64,000 nucleotides of DNA from Mycobacterium sp. (GCA_025965895.1 JAOPWC010000105.1:1-64000), one strand, 5' to 3'; positions 39,536 to 48,906 are shown, counted from the first letter of the stretch. The notes: generated by a model not told the origin, from the letters alone. Numbers and translations are program-made.

Positions 39536-39949
39536 GTGAGCTATGCAGGTGACATCTCCCCCGAGGAGGCGTGGAAGCTGCTGAGCGAGAACCCCGAGGC
39601 GGTGCTCGTCGACTGCCGGACCGATGCCGAATGGCGGTTCGTCGGTGTGCCGGACATCGCCAGCCTGGGCCGCGATGTGGTGTATGTGCAGTGGTCGGCG
39701 CTCAACGGCCAGCGCAACGAGAAGTTCGTCGACGAATTGATCGAGGCCGGCGTCGCTCCCGGGGACCGGCCGGTCGTATTCCTGTGCCGCTCGGGCAACC
39801 GCTCCATCGGTGCCGCCGAAGCGGCCACCGAAGCGGGGATCGCCCCTTCGTACAACGTGCTCGACGGGTTCGAGGGGCACCTCGACAAGCGAGGCCACCG
39901 CGGCGGCTCGGGCTGGCGCGCGGTCGGGCTGCCCTGGAAGCAGTCGTGA
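39536..39949 (+). CDS. Rhodanese-like sulfurtransferase coupled to metZ (Rv0390-like)
   Basis: Single-domain rhodanese of 137 residues, ending in a classic active-site loop VFLCRSGNRSIGAA whose Cys carries a persulfide. An N-terminal AWKLLSENPEAVLVDCRTDAEW is the usual domain start. The GTG at 39536 is preferred; GTG at 39518 would add six residues. The stop overlaps the metZ GTG by 4 bp, suggesting joint production and perhaps sulfide or persulfide supply to MetZ. That partnership is inference. Confidence 0.88.
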   Translation: MSYAGDISPEEAWKLLSENPEAVLVDCRTDAEWRFVGVPDIASLGRDVVYVQWSALNGQRNEKFVDELIEAGVAPGDRPVVFLCRSGNRSIGAAEAATEAGIAPSYNVLDGFEGHLDKRGHRGGSGWRAVGLPWKQS

Positions 39950-41160
39950 GCATCAGAACCCCGGAGCCGTTGCCCGACGGGGTCAGCCAGGCCACCATCG
40001 GGGTGCGCGGCGGCTTGCTGCGGTCGGGTTTCGAGGAGACCGCCGAGGCGATGTACCTGACGTCGGGGTACGTCTACGAGAGCGCCGCGGACGCCGAGAA
40101 GGCCTTCGCCGGAGACATCGAACGTTACGTGTACTCGCGGTACGGCAACCCGACGATCTCCATGTTCGAGGAGAGGCTGCGGCTGATCGAACACGCTCCC
40201 GCGGCGTTCGCGACCGCGACCGGCATGGCAGCGGTGTTCACCTCGCTGGGGGCGTTGCTGGGCGCCGGGGACCGGCTCGTCGCCGCCCGCAGCCTGTTCG
40301 GGTCGTGCTTTGTGGTGTGCAACGAGATCCTGCCCCGCTGGGGCGTCGAGGCGGTGTTCGTCGACGGCGAGGACCTGTCGCAGTGGGAGAAGGCGCTGTC
40401 GCAGCCGACGCAGGCCGTGTTCTTCGAGACACCGTCCAACCCGATGCAGTCGCTGGTCGACATCGCCGCCGTGTCCGAAATGGCCCACACCGCCGGGGCG
40501 AAGGTGGTTCTGGACAACGTCTTTGCCACACCGCTGCTGCAGCAGGGCTTCCCCCTCGGTGTCGACGTCGTCGTGTACTCGGGAACCAAGCACATCGACG
40601 GGCAGGGCCGGGTGCTGGGCGGGGCGATCCTGGGCGACAAGGACTACATCGACGGCCCGGTGCAGAAGCTGATGCGTCACACCGGTCCGGCGATCAGCGC
40701 GTTCAACGCGTGGGTTCTGTTGAAGGGGCTGGAGACGTTGGCTGTGCGGGTGGACCACAGCACCGCGTCGGCGCTGAAGATCGCCGAGTTTTTAGAACAG
40801 CACCCGGCGGTGCGCTGGGTGCGCTACCCGTTCCTGGAATCACACCCGCAATACGACCTGGCAAAGCGGCAGATGACCGGCGGCGGCACCGTCGTCACGT
40901 TCGAACTCGATGCCCCGCAAGGCGCAGGTAAGCAGCGCGCGTTCGACGTGCTCGACGAGCTGCGGGTCATCGACATCTCCAACAACCTGGGCGACGCGAA
41001 GTCGCTGATCACCCACCCGGCAACCACCACCCACCGGGCGATGGGGCCAGACGGCCGGGCCGCGATCGGCCTCGGCGACGCTGTGGTGCGCATCTCCGTC
41101 GGGCTCGAGGGCACCGACGACTTGATCGCCGACCTCGACAATGCGTTGCGGCCACGATGA
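39946..41160 (+). CDS. metZ: O-succinylhomoserine sulfhydrylase
   Basis: PLP enzyme forming homocysteine from O-succinylhomoserine and sulfide in methionine synthesis. The 404-residue protein of the Cys/Met gamma family has YSRYGNPTISMFEERL (about 63-78), FFETPSNPMQSLVDI and the PLP-lysine loop VVVYSGTKHIDGQGRVLGG (about 206-224; Lys in GTKH). A late SLGVEHPATTTH-type segment appears as SLITHPATTTHRAMG. GTG at 39946 lies in the rhodanese stop; longer in-frame sequence upstream is a shadow. Matches Rv0391 in order. Confidence 0.95.
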   Translation: MSIRTPEPLPDGVSQATIGVRGGLLRSGFEETAEAMYLTSGYVYESAADAEKAFAGDIERYVYSRYGNPTISMFEERLRLIEHAPAAFATATGMAAVFTSLGALLGAGDRLVAARSLFGSCFVVCNEILPRWGVEAVFVDGEDLSQWEKALSQPTQAVFFETPSNPMQSLVDIAAVSEMAHTAGAKVVLDNVFATPLLQQGFPLGVDVVVYSGTKHIDGQGRVLGGAILGDKDYIDGPVQKLMRHTGPAISAFNAWVLLKGLETLAVRVDHSTASALKIAEFLEQHPAVRWVRYPFLESHPQYDLAKRQMTGGGTVVTFELDAPQGAGKQRAFDVLDELRVIDISNNLGDAKSLITHPATTTHRAMGPDGRAAIGLGDAVVRISVGLEGTDDLIADLDNALRPR

Positions 41161-41211
41161 AAAGCCGGTGAATTCGACCACCGCTATATTTGCCGGCGTT
41201 ATGCTCGCGGC

Positions 41212-43836
41212 GTGACCAGCGGCGATGCGCTGACGGGGCGGGACAGCGAGCTCACCACCATCCGTAGGGCGCTGCGTGGCGTCGGCGGCCATTCCGGCGT
41301 GGTGATCGTCGGCGCCGCGGGTGTGGGCAAGACCCGCATTGCGCGTGAAGTGCTGGCCCAGGCTGCGGCATCCGGCGAGCGCACGACGTGGATTGTCGGC
41401 ACCGAGTCCGCGCGGCCGCTGCCGCTCGGCGCGTTCACCTCCTCGATGGGGGACCCGATGACCGACCCGCTGCCAAGCGTGCGCCGAATCATCAGTTCCT
41501 TTGTCGCACAGGCTCGTCGGGGCCGGATGTTATTGGGAATCGATGACGCGCATCTGCTCGACGGGCTGTCGGCTCACGTCGTGCACCAGCTGGCCCAGTC
41601 CAAGGAGACACGACTGGTCGTCACGATTCGCGGCGGCGGCGAGGAACCGGACGCGATCACGGCGCTGTGGAAGGACGGGCTGCTCGCGCGCCTTGATCTC
41701 GATCCGCTCTCCCCGCAGGCGACTCGAGACATGATCGAAGCCACGCTGGGCGGTTCGGTCGACGCGCGCAGCGCGCGGCGGTTCTGGAGATTAACCGGCG
41801 GCAATGCGCTTTTTTTGGGGCAGCTGCTCAAAGATCAGGTTCTTGCCGGACGTATTCGGCAGGTTGCCGGTGTGTGGATGTGGGATGGCGACGTCGCGGT
41901 CTCGCAGAGCATCAGCGACATGGTGGGCCGCCAGCTTGGCCGGCTCACCCCGGAACTCGCGCTGGTGCTTGATGCGCTGTCGCAGTGCGAACCGCTGGAC
42001 GTCGACGTGTTGTGCGACGTCGTGCGCCGGCAAGACCTCGAGGTCGCCGAGCAGATGCACCTGGTGACCGTGGAGCGCAGTCAGAACAAGCTGATGGCCC
42101 GGCTCGCGCACCCCTTGTTCGGCGAGCTTCGACGGGCGGACGCCGGAGAGATGTACCTGTCGAGTATCCGCGGCAGCTTGGCGCGCCGACTCGGTGCGGA
42201 AGCCGACCGCGACATGCACGCAACGGTGCGCCGTGCGCTGCTGCGGCTTGATTCGGATCTGGAGCCAGACCCCCGGCTGTATCTGAAATCGGCGCGGTAC
42301 GCGATGACGATGCTCGATCTCGAGCTCGCCGACCGGTTCGCCGCCGCCGCGGCCGACTGTGGCGACAGCGAAGCCGCGACCGTCCAGGCCCTGAACATGG
42401 TGCTGCTGGGCCGCGGCGACGATGCGGAGAAGTTTCTGAGCGCGATATGCGAAACCCGGGACGGCGACCGTCATCTCTGGTCGACCGTGCGGGCGGCCAA
42501 CCTCACCTGGACGCTGGGCAGGCCGCTGGAGGCGTCTGCGATTCTCGACGGGCTCGCCGGCGGTCCCGAGTCGGATGACGAGAAGGTGGCGCGTCAGGCG
42601 GTCGAGGCCTGCGTCGACGTCGTGTTCGCAGGCTGCGAGACCGCAGTCAACAAGGCTCGGGCCGTGCTGGCGTCGGAGACGTTGTCGGACTTCCACTCGA
42701 TGCAGGCCTCGGTCGCGCTGGTGATGGGCCTGGGCGCCCTCGGTCGTGTCGATGACATGGCCGACGTTGCGCGGAAGGCGTTCTCCCGGGCCGCGAAATC
42801 CCCTGAGACCTCGCACTTCCGATTCTGGTTCGGCGGTGTCTACGCCCGTGCCTGCCGGTTGACTGGTCGACTCGAGGACTGTGTGACATCTGCCAAGCGG
42901 CTGGCCGACTCCGCTGCCGACCTGCCCGGCCTGGCCTACGCAAACGTCGCGTTCCTCACTGGCCACGCCGATTTGGTGCGCGGCAATCTGCCCAACGCGG
43001 TGACGGTCCTCAACGAGGCGTTCGCCGGGGTCGAGAGGCACACCGTGACAACCGGCTTGCGGGCGGCCTGCTACTTCGCGCTGATCGAGGCGCACGCCAA
43101 ACTGGGACACCAGGACGAAGCCAACGAACTGCTGGCCAAAGGCCAGGAAGCGGTGGCACCCGAATATTTCTTCATGGAGACCAACATGTCGCTGGCCACG
43201 GGGTGGTCGCTGGCCGCCGCCGGCTCGCTGAGCGACGCGATCGAGGGCGTTCGGCACGCCGCCGAGCTGGCGCGCGAACGCAACCAGCCGACCCACGAAC
43301 TGGCCTGCCTGCAGGCGGCGATCCAATGGGGTGACGTGTCAGCGGCCGCACGTGCCCGGGAACTGGCCAACATGCTGACGTTGCCGCTCGCGAATACCGT
43401 TGCGCTGCATGGCGAATCGCTGCGCGATGATGATGGCGACGGCTTGCTGGCCGCCTCGGGCCAGTACGCGGCGCTCGGGGACCGGTGCACGGCCGCCGAC
43501 GCCGCTGCGCAGGCTGCCATCGCGTTCACCGGCGCACAGTCGCGCAGGCGCGGCCTGTACGCCGCGGCGCTGGCGCAGCAGTTGGCCGAGGAGTGCGGCG
43601 GGCTGTGCACACCTGCGCTGCGGAGTCCTGTTGCCGCGTCGCCGCTGACCGGCCGCCAGCGTGAGGTCGCCGAGTTGGTCGCGGCGGGGCTGTCCAACAA
43701 GGCGATCGCCGATCGGCTGGTGACGTCGGTACGCACGGTCGAAGGCCACCTCTACCGTGCCTGCCAACGCGTCGGCGCGAAGTCCCGGGCCGACTTGGCC
43801 GCGATCATGCGTGCCGGCCCGGCAGGCGTGCGCTGA
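41212..43836 (+). CDS. Large LuxR-type ATPase transcription regulator
   Basis: An 874-residue LAL/MalT-like regulator. The N-terminal NTPase has Walker A GAAGVGKT (34-41), Walker B MLLGIDDAHLL (about 105-115), then a winged-helix/arm region, and a long helical TPR-like middle (about 330-800). The C-terminal LuxR helix-turn-helix (about 810-870) shows LTGRQREVAELVAAGLSNKA and SVRTVEGHLYRACQRVGAKS. It lacks the N-terminal cyclase domain of M. tuberculosis Rv0386. Signal and targets unknown. GTG start; separated from metZ by 51 bp, convergent with the SDR gene by 2 bp. Confidence 0.88.
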   Translation: MTSGDALTGRDSELTTIRRALRGVGGHSGVVIVGAAGVGKTRIAREVLAQAAASGERTTWIVGTESARPLPLGAFTSSMGDPMTDPLPSVRRIISSFVAQARRGRMLLGIDDAHLLDGLSAHVVHQLAQSKETRLVVTIRGGGEEPDAITALWKDGLLARLDLDPLSPQATRDMIEATLGGSVDARSARRFWRLTGGNALFLGQLLKDQVLAGRIRQVAGVWMWDGDVAVSQSISDMVGRQLGRLTPELALVLDALSQCEPLDVDVLCDVVRRQDLEVAEQMHLVTVERSQNKLMARLAHPLFGELRRADAGEMYLSSIRGSLARRLGAEADRDMHATVRRALLRLDSDLEPDPRLYLKSARYAMTMLDLELADRFAAAAADCGDSEAATVQALNMVLLGRGDDAEKFLSAICETRDGDRHLWSTVRAANLTWTLGRPLEASAILDGLAGGPESDDEKVARQAVEACVDVVFAGCETAVNKARAVLASETLSDFHSMQASVALVMGLGALGRVDDMADVARKAFSRAAKSPETSHFRFWFGGVYARACRLTGRLEDCVTSAKRLADSAADLPGLAYANVAFLTGHADLVRGNLPNAVTVLNEAFAGVERHTVTTGLRAACYFALIEAHAKLGHQDEANELLAKGQEAVAPEYFFMETNMSLATGWSLAAAGSLSDAIEGVRHAAELARERNQPTHELACLQAAIQWGDVSAAARARELANMLTLPLANTVALHGESLRDDDGDGLLAASGQYAALGDRCTAADAAAQAAIAFTGAQSRRRGLYAAALAQQLAEECGGLCTPALRSPVAASPLTGRQREVAELVAAGLSNKAIADRLVTSVRTVEGHLYRACQRVGAKSRADLAAIMRAGPAGVR

Positions 43837-43838
43837 CG

Positions 43839-44696
43839 TCAATCGCGGTGCTCGATGACTCCGGTCGCGTGCTGTGCGCGCTCCTCGTATTCCTTGCGCG
43901 CGGTGGTGTCGAAGTCGAGAAAGACGCGATCGAGGCCCAACCGCTTGTTCAGCCAACGACGCCCGCGCGGACCCAGCATCGACGCGGTGGCGGCGACGAA
44001 GCGCAGCGCCGCGGGCACAGATACATGGGTCTTGGGCTTGTCCAGTGTTTTGACAACCGCAGCGGCGATGTCCGCAGGCTCCACCGGTTTGTTCGCCGCG
44101 GTGGTCTTGGTGCCGGAGATCAACTCGGTATTGGTGAACGGCGGCATCAGCACGGTGACCTCGACGCCGTACGGTGCGAACTCGTCGGCCAGGGCGGTGG
44201 ACAGTCCCACCACCGCGAACTTGGAGCCGACGTAGACGACCTGACCCGGAACCGGAATCAATCCGGACAGCGAGGCGATGTTGATGATGTGCCCGCTGCG
44301 ACGCTTGACCATCTCGGGCAGCGCCAACTGGCAGCCGTTGAGCACCCCGTAGAAGTTCACCTCGATGGCCGACCGGATCGCCTGCTCGGACTGCTGCAGG
44401 AATGGCCCGATCGGCATCACGCCTGCGTTGTTGATCAGCACGTCGATCCGCCCGCCGCCCTCGCTGCGCGCCTTGTCGAGGAACGCCGCGAACGAGTCGC
44501 GGCTCGTCACGTCGAGCGGATGGCCCGCGACCGGGCCCAGCCGCTGCAGGCCCGTGACCGCCGACTCCAGCGTGTCCACGTCCCGGTCCCCGATCACGAC
44601 CCGCGCGCCCCGCTTGAGCAGGGCTTCCGCGGTGGCGTGGCCGATGCCGCGAGCGGCGCCCGTGATCGCTATGGTCCGGCCGTTGATGTTGTCCAT
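43839..44696 (-). CDS. Short-chain dehydrogenase/reductase
   Basis: A 285-residue classical SDR. It has TGAARGIG (about 12-19), a DRD acidic residue favouring NAD(H) (VVIGDRDVD, about 34-42), NNAGVMPIGPF (about 91-101) and active-site SLSGLIPVPGQVVYVGSKFA with Tyr and Lys intact. The C-terminal 60 residues extend beyond the usual fold. The ATG at 44696 is chosen because the frame upstream is not SDR-like. Divergent from the GNAT gene with 123 bp between, and so possibly sharing a control region with that operon. Confidence 0.85.
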   Translation of the reverse strand: MDNINGRTIAITGAARGIGHATAEALLKRGARVVIGDRDVDTLESAVTGLQRLGPVAGHPLDVTSRDSFAAFLDKARSEGGGRIDVLINNAGVMPIGPFLQQSEQAIRSAIEVNFYGVLNGCQLALPEMVKRRSGHIINIASLSGLIPVPGQVVYVGSKFAVVGLSTALADEFAPYGVEVTVLMPPFTNTELISGTKTTAANKPVEPADIAAAVVKTLDKPKTHVSVPAALRFVAATASMLGPRGRRWLNKRLGLDRVFLDFDTTARKEYEERAQHATGVIEHRD

Positions 44697-44819
44697 GACC
44701 AGCGACTTTACAGGTGTCAAGTCCGCGTGTGGAAGGGCGGGATCCTGCAGAGACTTGTGCTCACGACGAGTGAAATTCGCCCGCCGGAATTCAACGCCGC
44801 GGTGGGCGTTGGATAGTGC

Positions 44820-45314
44820 ATGTCTGTGTCGGCCCCGCACCAACTGCGGTTCGTCTCGGTAGCCCAGCACGATCCCCTCGCCGCGCCGCTGCTCGCCGAG
44901 CTGGCGCGTGAGTACGCCGACCGCTACGGCGGCCGCGCGCAGGATCACCACGCCCATCTGCGCGACTACCCCGGCGCCGAGTTCACGCCGCCCGACGGCG
45001 GACTCTTCGTCGGGCTGCTCGACGCACAGCCGGTCACCGGCGGCGCATTCCGCCGCTACGACCCCGACACCGCCGAACTGAAGCGCATCTGGACGGATTC
45101 CCGACATCGCCGACGTGGCTACGCCACCGCGCTGCTGGACGCGCTGGAGGCGGAGATCACCCGCCGCGGGTACCGGCGGGTCTGGCTGGCCACCGGGCAC
45201 CGGCAACCCGAGGCAGAAGCTCTCTACGAGACTGTCGGCTACTCACGGGCCGACGACTCCGATCTGCTGGCACGCGGGATCACCTACTTGCGGCCCTACG
45301 AGAAGGTCTTGTGA
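44820..45314 (+). CDS. GNAT-family N-acetyltransferase, head of the LLM operon
   Basis: A 164-residue acetyl-CoA-dependent N-acetyltransferase. The fold shows FVGLLDAQPVTGGAFRRYDP, the central strand TAELKRIWTDSRHRRRGYAT (about 81-100) with the pyrophosphate-binding RRRGYA, and LYETVGYSRAD. Substrate unknown. It starts a four-gene operon: its stop overlaps the first LLM gene by 4 bp. In Bacillus, GNAT enzymes beside luciferase-like monooxygenases acetylate S-substituted cysteines before oxidation, which suggests a comparable order here. Confidence 0.85.
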   Translation: MSVSAPHQLRFVSVAQHDPLAAPLLAELAREYADRYGGRAQDHHAHLRDYPGAEFTPPDGGLFVGLLDAQPVTGGAFRRYDPDTAELKRIWTDSRHRRRGYATALLDALEAEITRRGYRRVWLATGHRQPEAEALYETVGYSRADDSDLLARGITYLRPYEKVL

Positions 45315-46429
45315 TTCACCTGGCCGTCGCGCTCGACGGATACGGTTGGCACCCGCAAGCGTGGCGGCAGACCCTGCAGCACAACCTGTCGCACCACCCG
45401 ACTGACGAAGGCGCGCTGAGTGGGCGGTACTGGGCCGCCCTGGTTGGCACCGCCGAGCACGGCCTTCTCGACTTCGTCACGTTCGACGACACGTGGGCAC
45501 CGCAGCCCGGCCGTCGCCCCCAGGTCGACCCGAAGCGGCTCGCCGGCCGGGCAGACGCCGTGCTGGTGGCCGCGCGAGTGGCGCCCACGACCAGGCACAT
45601 CGGCCTGGTGCCCGTCGCGACCGTCACCCACACCGAGCCCTTTCACGTTTCGAAGTCCATCGCCACGCTGGACTACATTTCGCACGGCCGGGCCGGCTGG
45701 CAGCCGCGGGTCAGCACAACGGCACACGAGGCGGCGCTGTTCGGGCGCCGCGACGTCGGGCCGCCCGACCAGTTCGCCGGGGTGTTGTTCGACGAGGCAG
45801 CCGATGCCGTCGAGGTGGTCCGGCGCCTGTGGGACAGCTGGGAAGATGACGCGGTGATCCGTGACGTAGCCACCGGACGCTACGTGGACCGCGACAAGTT
45901 GCACTACATCGACTTCACCGGCCGGTACTTCTCGGTCAAAGGGCCGTCGATCACGCCGCGACCGCCGCAAGGCCAGCCCGTCGTCGCCGCGCTGGCGCAC
46001 GCACCGCTCATCTACCGGTTCGCGGCCAAAAGCGCCGACATCGTGTTCATCACCCCGCACGACGACGAGTCCGTGCAGGCCATCAAGGCGGAAGTGGACG
46101 ACGCCGGCGGCGGCCATCTGAGGGTCTACGCGGACCTGGTGGTGTCGTTCGGTGGCGACGGCGACTTCCGCTCCGATGCACGTGTATTCGCAGGCAGCGC
46201 AACCGAATTAGCTGAGCTGATAGATCGCTGGAACCGTCTCGGTGTGGACGGCGTGCGGTTACGCCCGGCGGTCAACGCCGTCGACCTTCCCGCCATCGTC
46301 GACGAGTTGGTCCCGATGCTGCAGCAGGCGGGCAGGTTCCGCACCGCCTACCGCGATGGCGAAACACTCCGGGAGCGGCTGGGCCTGGCCAAGGCCCCGA
46401 ACCGGTATGCAGCTGGAGCCAACCCGTGA
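45311..46429 (+). CDS. LLM-class (bacterial luciferase-like) monooxygenase 1
   Basis: A 372-residue flavin- or F420-dependent oxidoreductase of the luciferase-like superfamily. Signs are GLLDFVTFDDTWAPQ (about 49-63), LVPVATVTHTEPFHVSKSIATLD (first 20 residues about 97-116), HGRAGWQPRVS and an RRLWDSWEDDAV (about 177-188) shared with NtaA/DszA-type FMN monooxygenases. The C-terminal region is shorter than in typical NtaA. GTG start within the GNAT stop; the stop overlaps the next LLM gene by 4 bp. Cofactor and substrate not predictable with certainty. Confidence 0.85.
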   Translation: MIHLAVALDGYGWHPQAWRQTLQHNLSHHPTDEGALSGRYWAALVGTAEHGLLDFVTFDDTWAPQPGRRPQVDPKRLAGRADAVLVAARVAPTTRHIGLVPVATVTHTEPFHVSKSIATLDYISHGRAGWQPRVSTTAHEAALFGRRDVGPPDQFAGVLFDEAADAVEVVRRLWDSWEDDAVIRDVATGRYVDRDKLHYIDFTGRYFSVKGPSITPRPPQGQPVVAALAHAPLIYRFAAKSADIVFITPHDDESVQAIKAEVDDAGGGHLRVYADLVVSFGGDGDFRSDARVFAGSATELAELIDRWNRLGVDGVRLRPAVNAVDLPAIVDELVPMLQQAGRFRTAYRDGETLRERLGLAKAPNRYAAGANP

Positions 46430-47547
46430 GCAGCGTGCCGCTGTCCATCCTGGACCTGTCGCCGATCAGCGAAGGCGGCGACGTCCCGACCGCGCTGCGG
46501 AACACCATCGACCTGGCCCGGCAAGCCGAGCAGTGGGGCTACAGGCGGTTCTGGGTCGCCGAGCATCATTTCGTCGCGGTCGCCAGCGCGTCGCCCGCGG
46601 TGCTCATCGGACAGATTGCCTCGGCCACCCACCACATCAGGGTCGGGGCGGCAGCGGTGCAGCTGGGCCACACCACCGCGCTGGCGGTCGCCGAGAGCTT
46701 CGGGATGCTCGACGCGCTCTACCCCCGCCGCATCGACCTCGGCGTCGGCCGGTCCGGGCAACGCCGTCCTGAGGGCGCGAAAGACCACCCATCCAGGCCG
46801 CCTGCGCCGCGGCCAGGCTGGCGGGACGTCGGCGGCGTCGTCGTCCCGCCGCCATTCGACCTCACCGCACTGATGGCCAGCGCGCTGATGAAGACCAGAA
46901 ATTCGGTGTTGCATCAACCATGTGCGCAGGTACCGGACTTCGCCGAGCAGGTCGCCGAGATCGAGGGGCTGATCAACGGGACCCTGCATGTCGACGGTCA
47001 CCGGATTCGGGCGGTCCCGGGCGAGGGCGCCGACCTGATGCCGTGGATCTTCGGCAGCAGCAAGGGGCAGAGCGCGCGGGTTGCCGGCGCCCGTGGGCTT
47101 CCATTCGTCGCGAGTTACCACATCACGCCGGCCACTGCGCTGGACGCCATCACCGTGTACCGGGATGCGTTCATCCCGTCCAAGCACCTGCGCGAACCGT
47201 ACGTCGTGGTTTCCGCCGACGTGGTCGTCGCGGACGACACCGCGACCGCACGGCACCTTGCTGCCAGCTACGGGCACTGGGTCTACTCCATTCGCCACCA
47301 AGACGGCGCCGTTCCTTACCCCGATCCCGACCGCTGCGAGCCGCTGACCGACGAGCAGTTCGCGGTCGTCGAGGACCGCGTCGCAACGCAGTTCGTCGGC
47401 AACCCCGACGAAGTTGCCGAGCGACTCGACACCCTGCGGCGGGTGACCGACGCCGACGAGCTGGTGATCACCTCGGTGACTCACCGGCAGGCGGATCGGT
47501 TGCGCTCCCACGAGCTGATCGCCAAGCGGTGGGGGGTCTGCGGATGA
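46426..47547 (+). CDS. LLM-class monooxygenase 2 (MsnO8/CmoO-like)
   Basis: A 373-residue luciferase-like oxidoreductase of the group-1 (MsnO8, YtmO/CmoO-like) type. Typical features are LSILDLSPISEGGDVPTAL at the start, RRFWVAEHHFVAVASASPAV (about 38-57), VRVGAAAVQLGHTTALAVAE-like sequence, RIDLGVGRSG and a late IFGSSKGQSARVAGARGLPF. It overlaps its neighbours by 4 bp on both sides. In Bacillus subtilis a CmoO-type enzyme works in S-(2-succino)cysteine or S-methylcysteine breakdown with a GNAT and MoxC-like enzymes. Confidence 0.87.
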   Translation: MSSVPLSILDLSPISEGGDVPTALRNTIDLARQAEQWGYRRFWVAEHHFVAVASASPAVLIGQIASATHHIRVGAAAVQLGHTTALAVAESFGMLDALYPRRIDLGVGRSGQRRPEGAKDHPSRPPAPRPGWRDVGGVVVPPPFDLTALMASALMKTRNSVLHQPCAQVPDFAEQVAEIEGLINGTLHVDGHRIRAVPGEGADLMPWIFGSSKGQSARVAGARGLPFVASYHITPATALDAITVYRDAFIPSKHLREPYVVVSADVVVADDTATARHLAASYGHWVYSIRHQDGAVPYPDPDRCEPLTDEQFAVVEDRVATQFVGNPDEVAERLDTLRRVTDADELVITSVTHRQADRLRSHELIAKRWGVCG

Positions 47548-48884
47548 CCATCCGAGAAGGTAAGGATCGCAAGCAGATTCATCTCGCCGCGCACTTTCCC
47601 GGTGTCAACAACACCACCGTGTGGACCGATCCCTCCGCGGGCAGCCAGATCGAGTTCGACTCGTTCGTCCACGTGGCGCGCACCGCCGAGCGAGGCTTGT
47701 TCGACTTCTTCTTTCTCGCTGAGGGGCTGCGGCTGCGGGAACACCGCGGCAGGATCCATGACCTCGACGTCGTCGGCCGTCCTGACACGTTCACCGTGCT
47801 GGCCGCGCTGGCGGCCGTCACCGACCGGCTCGGGCTGGCCGGCACGATCAACACGACATTCAACGAACCGTACGAAGTCGCGCGGCAATTCGCGAGCCTC
47901 GACCACCTGTCCGACGGACGGGCCGGGTGGAACATGGTGACGTCATCCGACGCGTTCACCGGCGAGAACTTCCGGCGCGGCGGTTTCCTCGACCACGCCG
48001 ACCGCTACCGGCGCGCCGAGGAATTCCTCGCCGTCGCCCGCCAGTTCTGGGACAGCTGGGGCTCCGACGCGGTGCTCGCCGACATCGACGCCGGACTGTT
48101 CGTCGATCCGGCACGAATCCGGACCGTCGAGCATCGCGGGGCGCAATTCAACGTGCGGGGCGTCCCGTCGCTGCCGGCTGGCCCACAACGGCACCCGGTC
48201 CTTTTGCAGGCCGGCGACTCCAACGATGGCAGGGATTTCGGCGCCAAGCATGCCGACGCACTGTTCACCCTCCACGGCGAGCTGGAGGCCGGCCGGCGCT
48301 ACTACGCCGACGTGAAGGGCCGTGCCCAAGCGCACGGGCGAGACCCCAACGAGCTCATGGTGTTTCCCGGTGCCACCTTTGTGCTCGGCGACAGTCCGCA
48401 GGAGGCCCGCGACAACGCCCGTCACATCCGCGAGCAACAGGTCAGCGGGCCGACCGCCATCGCGTCCCTCGAACAGGTCTGGGGCCGCGACCTGTCCGAC
48501 TACGATCCGGACGGCCCGCTGCCGGACGTCGAGCCCGTCGCGAACCCGACCATCACCCGCGGCCGTGTGCGCCACGGCGACCCCGCCACCGTCGCGGCCA
48601 CCTGGCGCGCTCGCGCCGAGGCCGAGAACCTGTCGATCCGCGAACTCATCATCGCCGTCACGTCGCGTCAGCAGTTCGTCGGAACGCCCGCGCAGGTGGC
48701 CGACGAGATCGACCGCTACGTGCAGTCCGATGCATGCGACGGGTTCATCCTCGTTCCGCACCTGACGCCGCACGGACTCGACGAGTTCGTCGACACCGTC
48801 GTGCCGCTGTTGCAGGAGCGGGGGAGTTTCCGAACCGAGTATCGCGGCCACACGCTGCGGAAGCATCTGGGGCTCGCGCAGTAG
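47544..48884 (+). CDS. LLM-class monooxygenase 3 (NtaA/MoxC-like)
   Basis: A 446-residue luciferase-like monooxygenase of the NtaA/SnaA/DszA group. The motifs are RGLFDFFFLAEGLRLREHRG (about 50-69), EPYEVARQFASLDHLSDGRA (about 112-131) followed by GWNMVTSSD, RQFWDSWGSDAVLAD (about 168-182) and HPVLLQAGDSNDGRDF. The family normally uses FMNH2 supplied by a separate reductase; none is in this operon. ATGA overlap with the upstream LLM gene. The hairpin at 48887 follows the stop. Confidence 0.88.
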   Translation: MTIREGKDRKQIHLAAHFPGVNNTTVWTDPSAGSQIEFDSFVHVARTAERGLFDFFFLAEGLRLREHRGRIHDLDVVGRPDTFTVLAALAAVTDRLGLAGTINTTFNEPYEVARQFASLDHLSDGRAGWNMVTSSDAFTGENFRRGGFLDHADRYRRAEEFLAVARQFWDSWGSDAVLADIDAGLFVDPARIRTVEHRGAQFNVRGVPSLPAGPQRHPVLLQAGDSNDGRDFGAKHADALFTLHGELEAGRRYYADVKGRAQAHGRDPNELMVFPGATFVLGDSPQEARDNARHIREQQVSGPTAIASLEQVWGRDLSDYDPDGPLPDVEPVANPTITRGRVRHGDPATVAATWRARAEAENLSIRELIIAVTSRQQFVGTPAQVADEIDRYVQSDACDGFILVPHLTPHGLDEFVDTVVPLLQERGSFRTEYRGHTLRKHLGLAQ

Positions 48885-48886
48885 AG

Positions 48887-48906
48887 CAGGCCCTACGGGC
48901 TCTGCC
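48887..48906. terminator. Bidirectional terminator candidate
   Basis: GCAGGCCC, loop TAC, GGGCTCTGC: an 8-bp stem with a single bulged base, in and around the 8-bp gap between the LLM operon and the convergent MBL gene. No U-tract on either strand. Confidence 0.4.

Noticed and set aside
39571..39945. Extension of metZ into the rhodanese gene
   Set aside because: Different frame from the rhodanese, Arg-rich, and the family starts at GTG 39946.
44697..45206. Extension of the minus-strand SDR through the GNAT gene
   Set aside because: The extra 170 residues are not SDR-like and overlap the well-supported GNAT gene.
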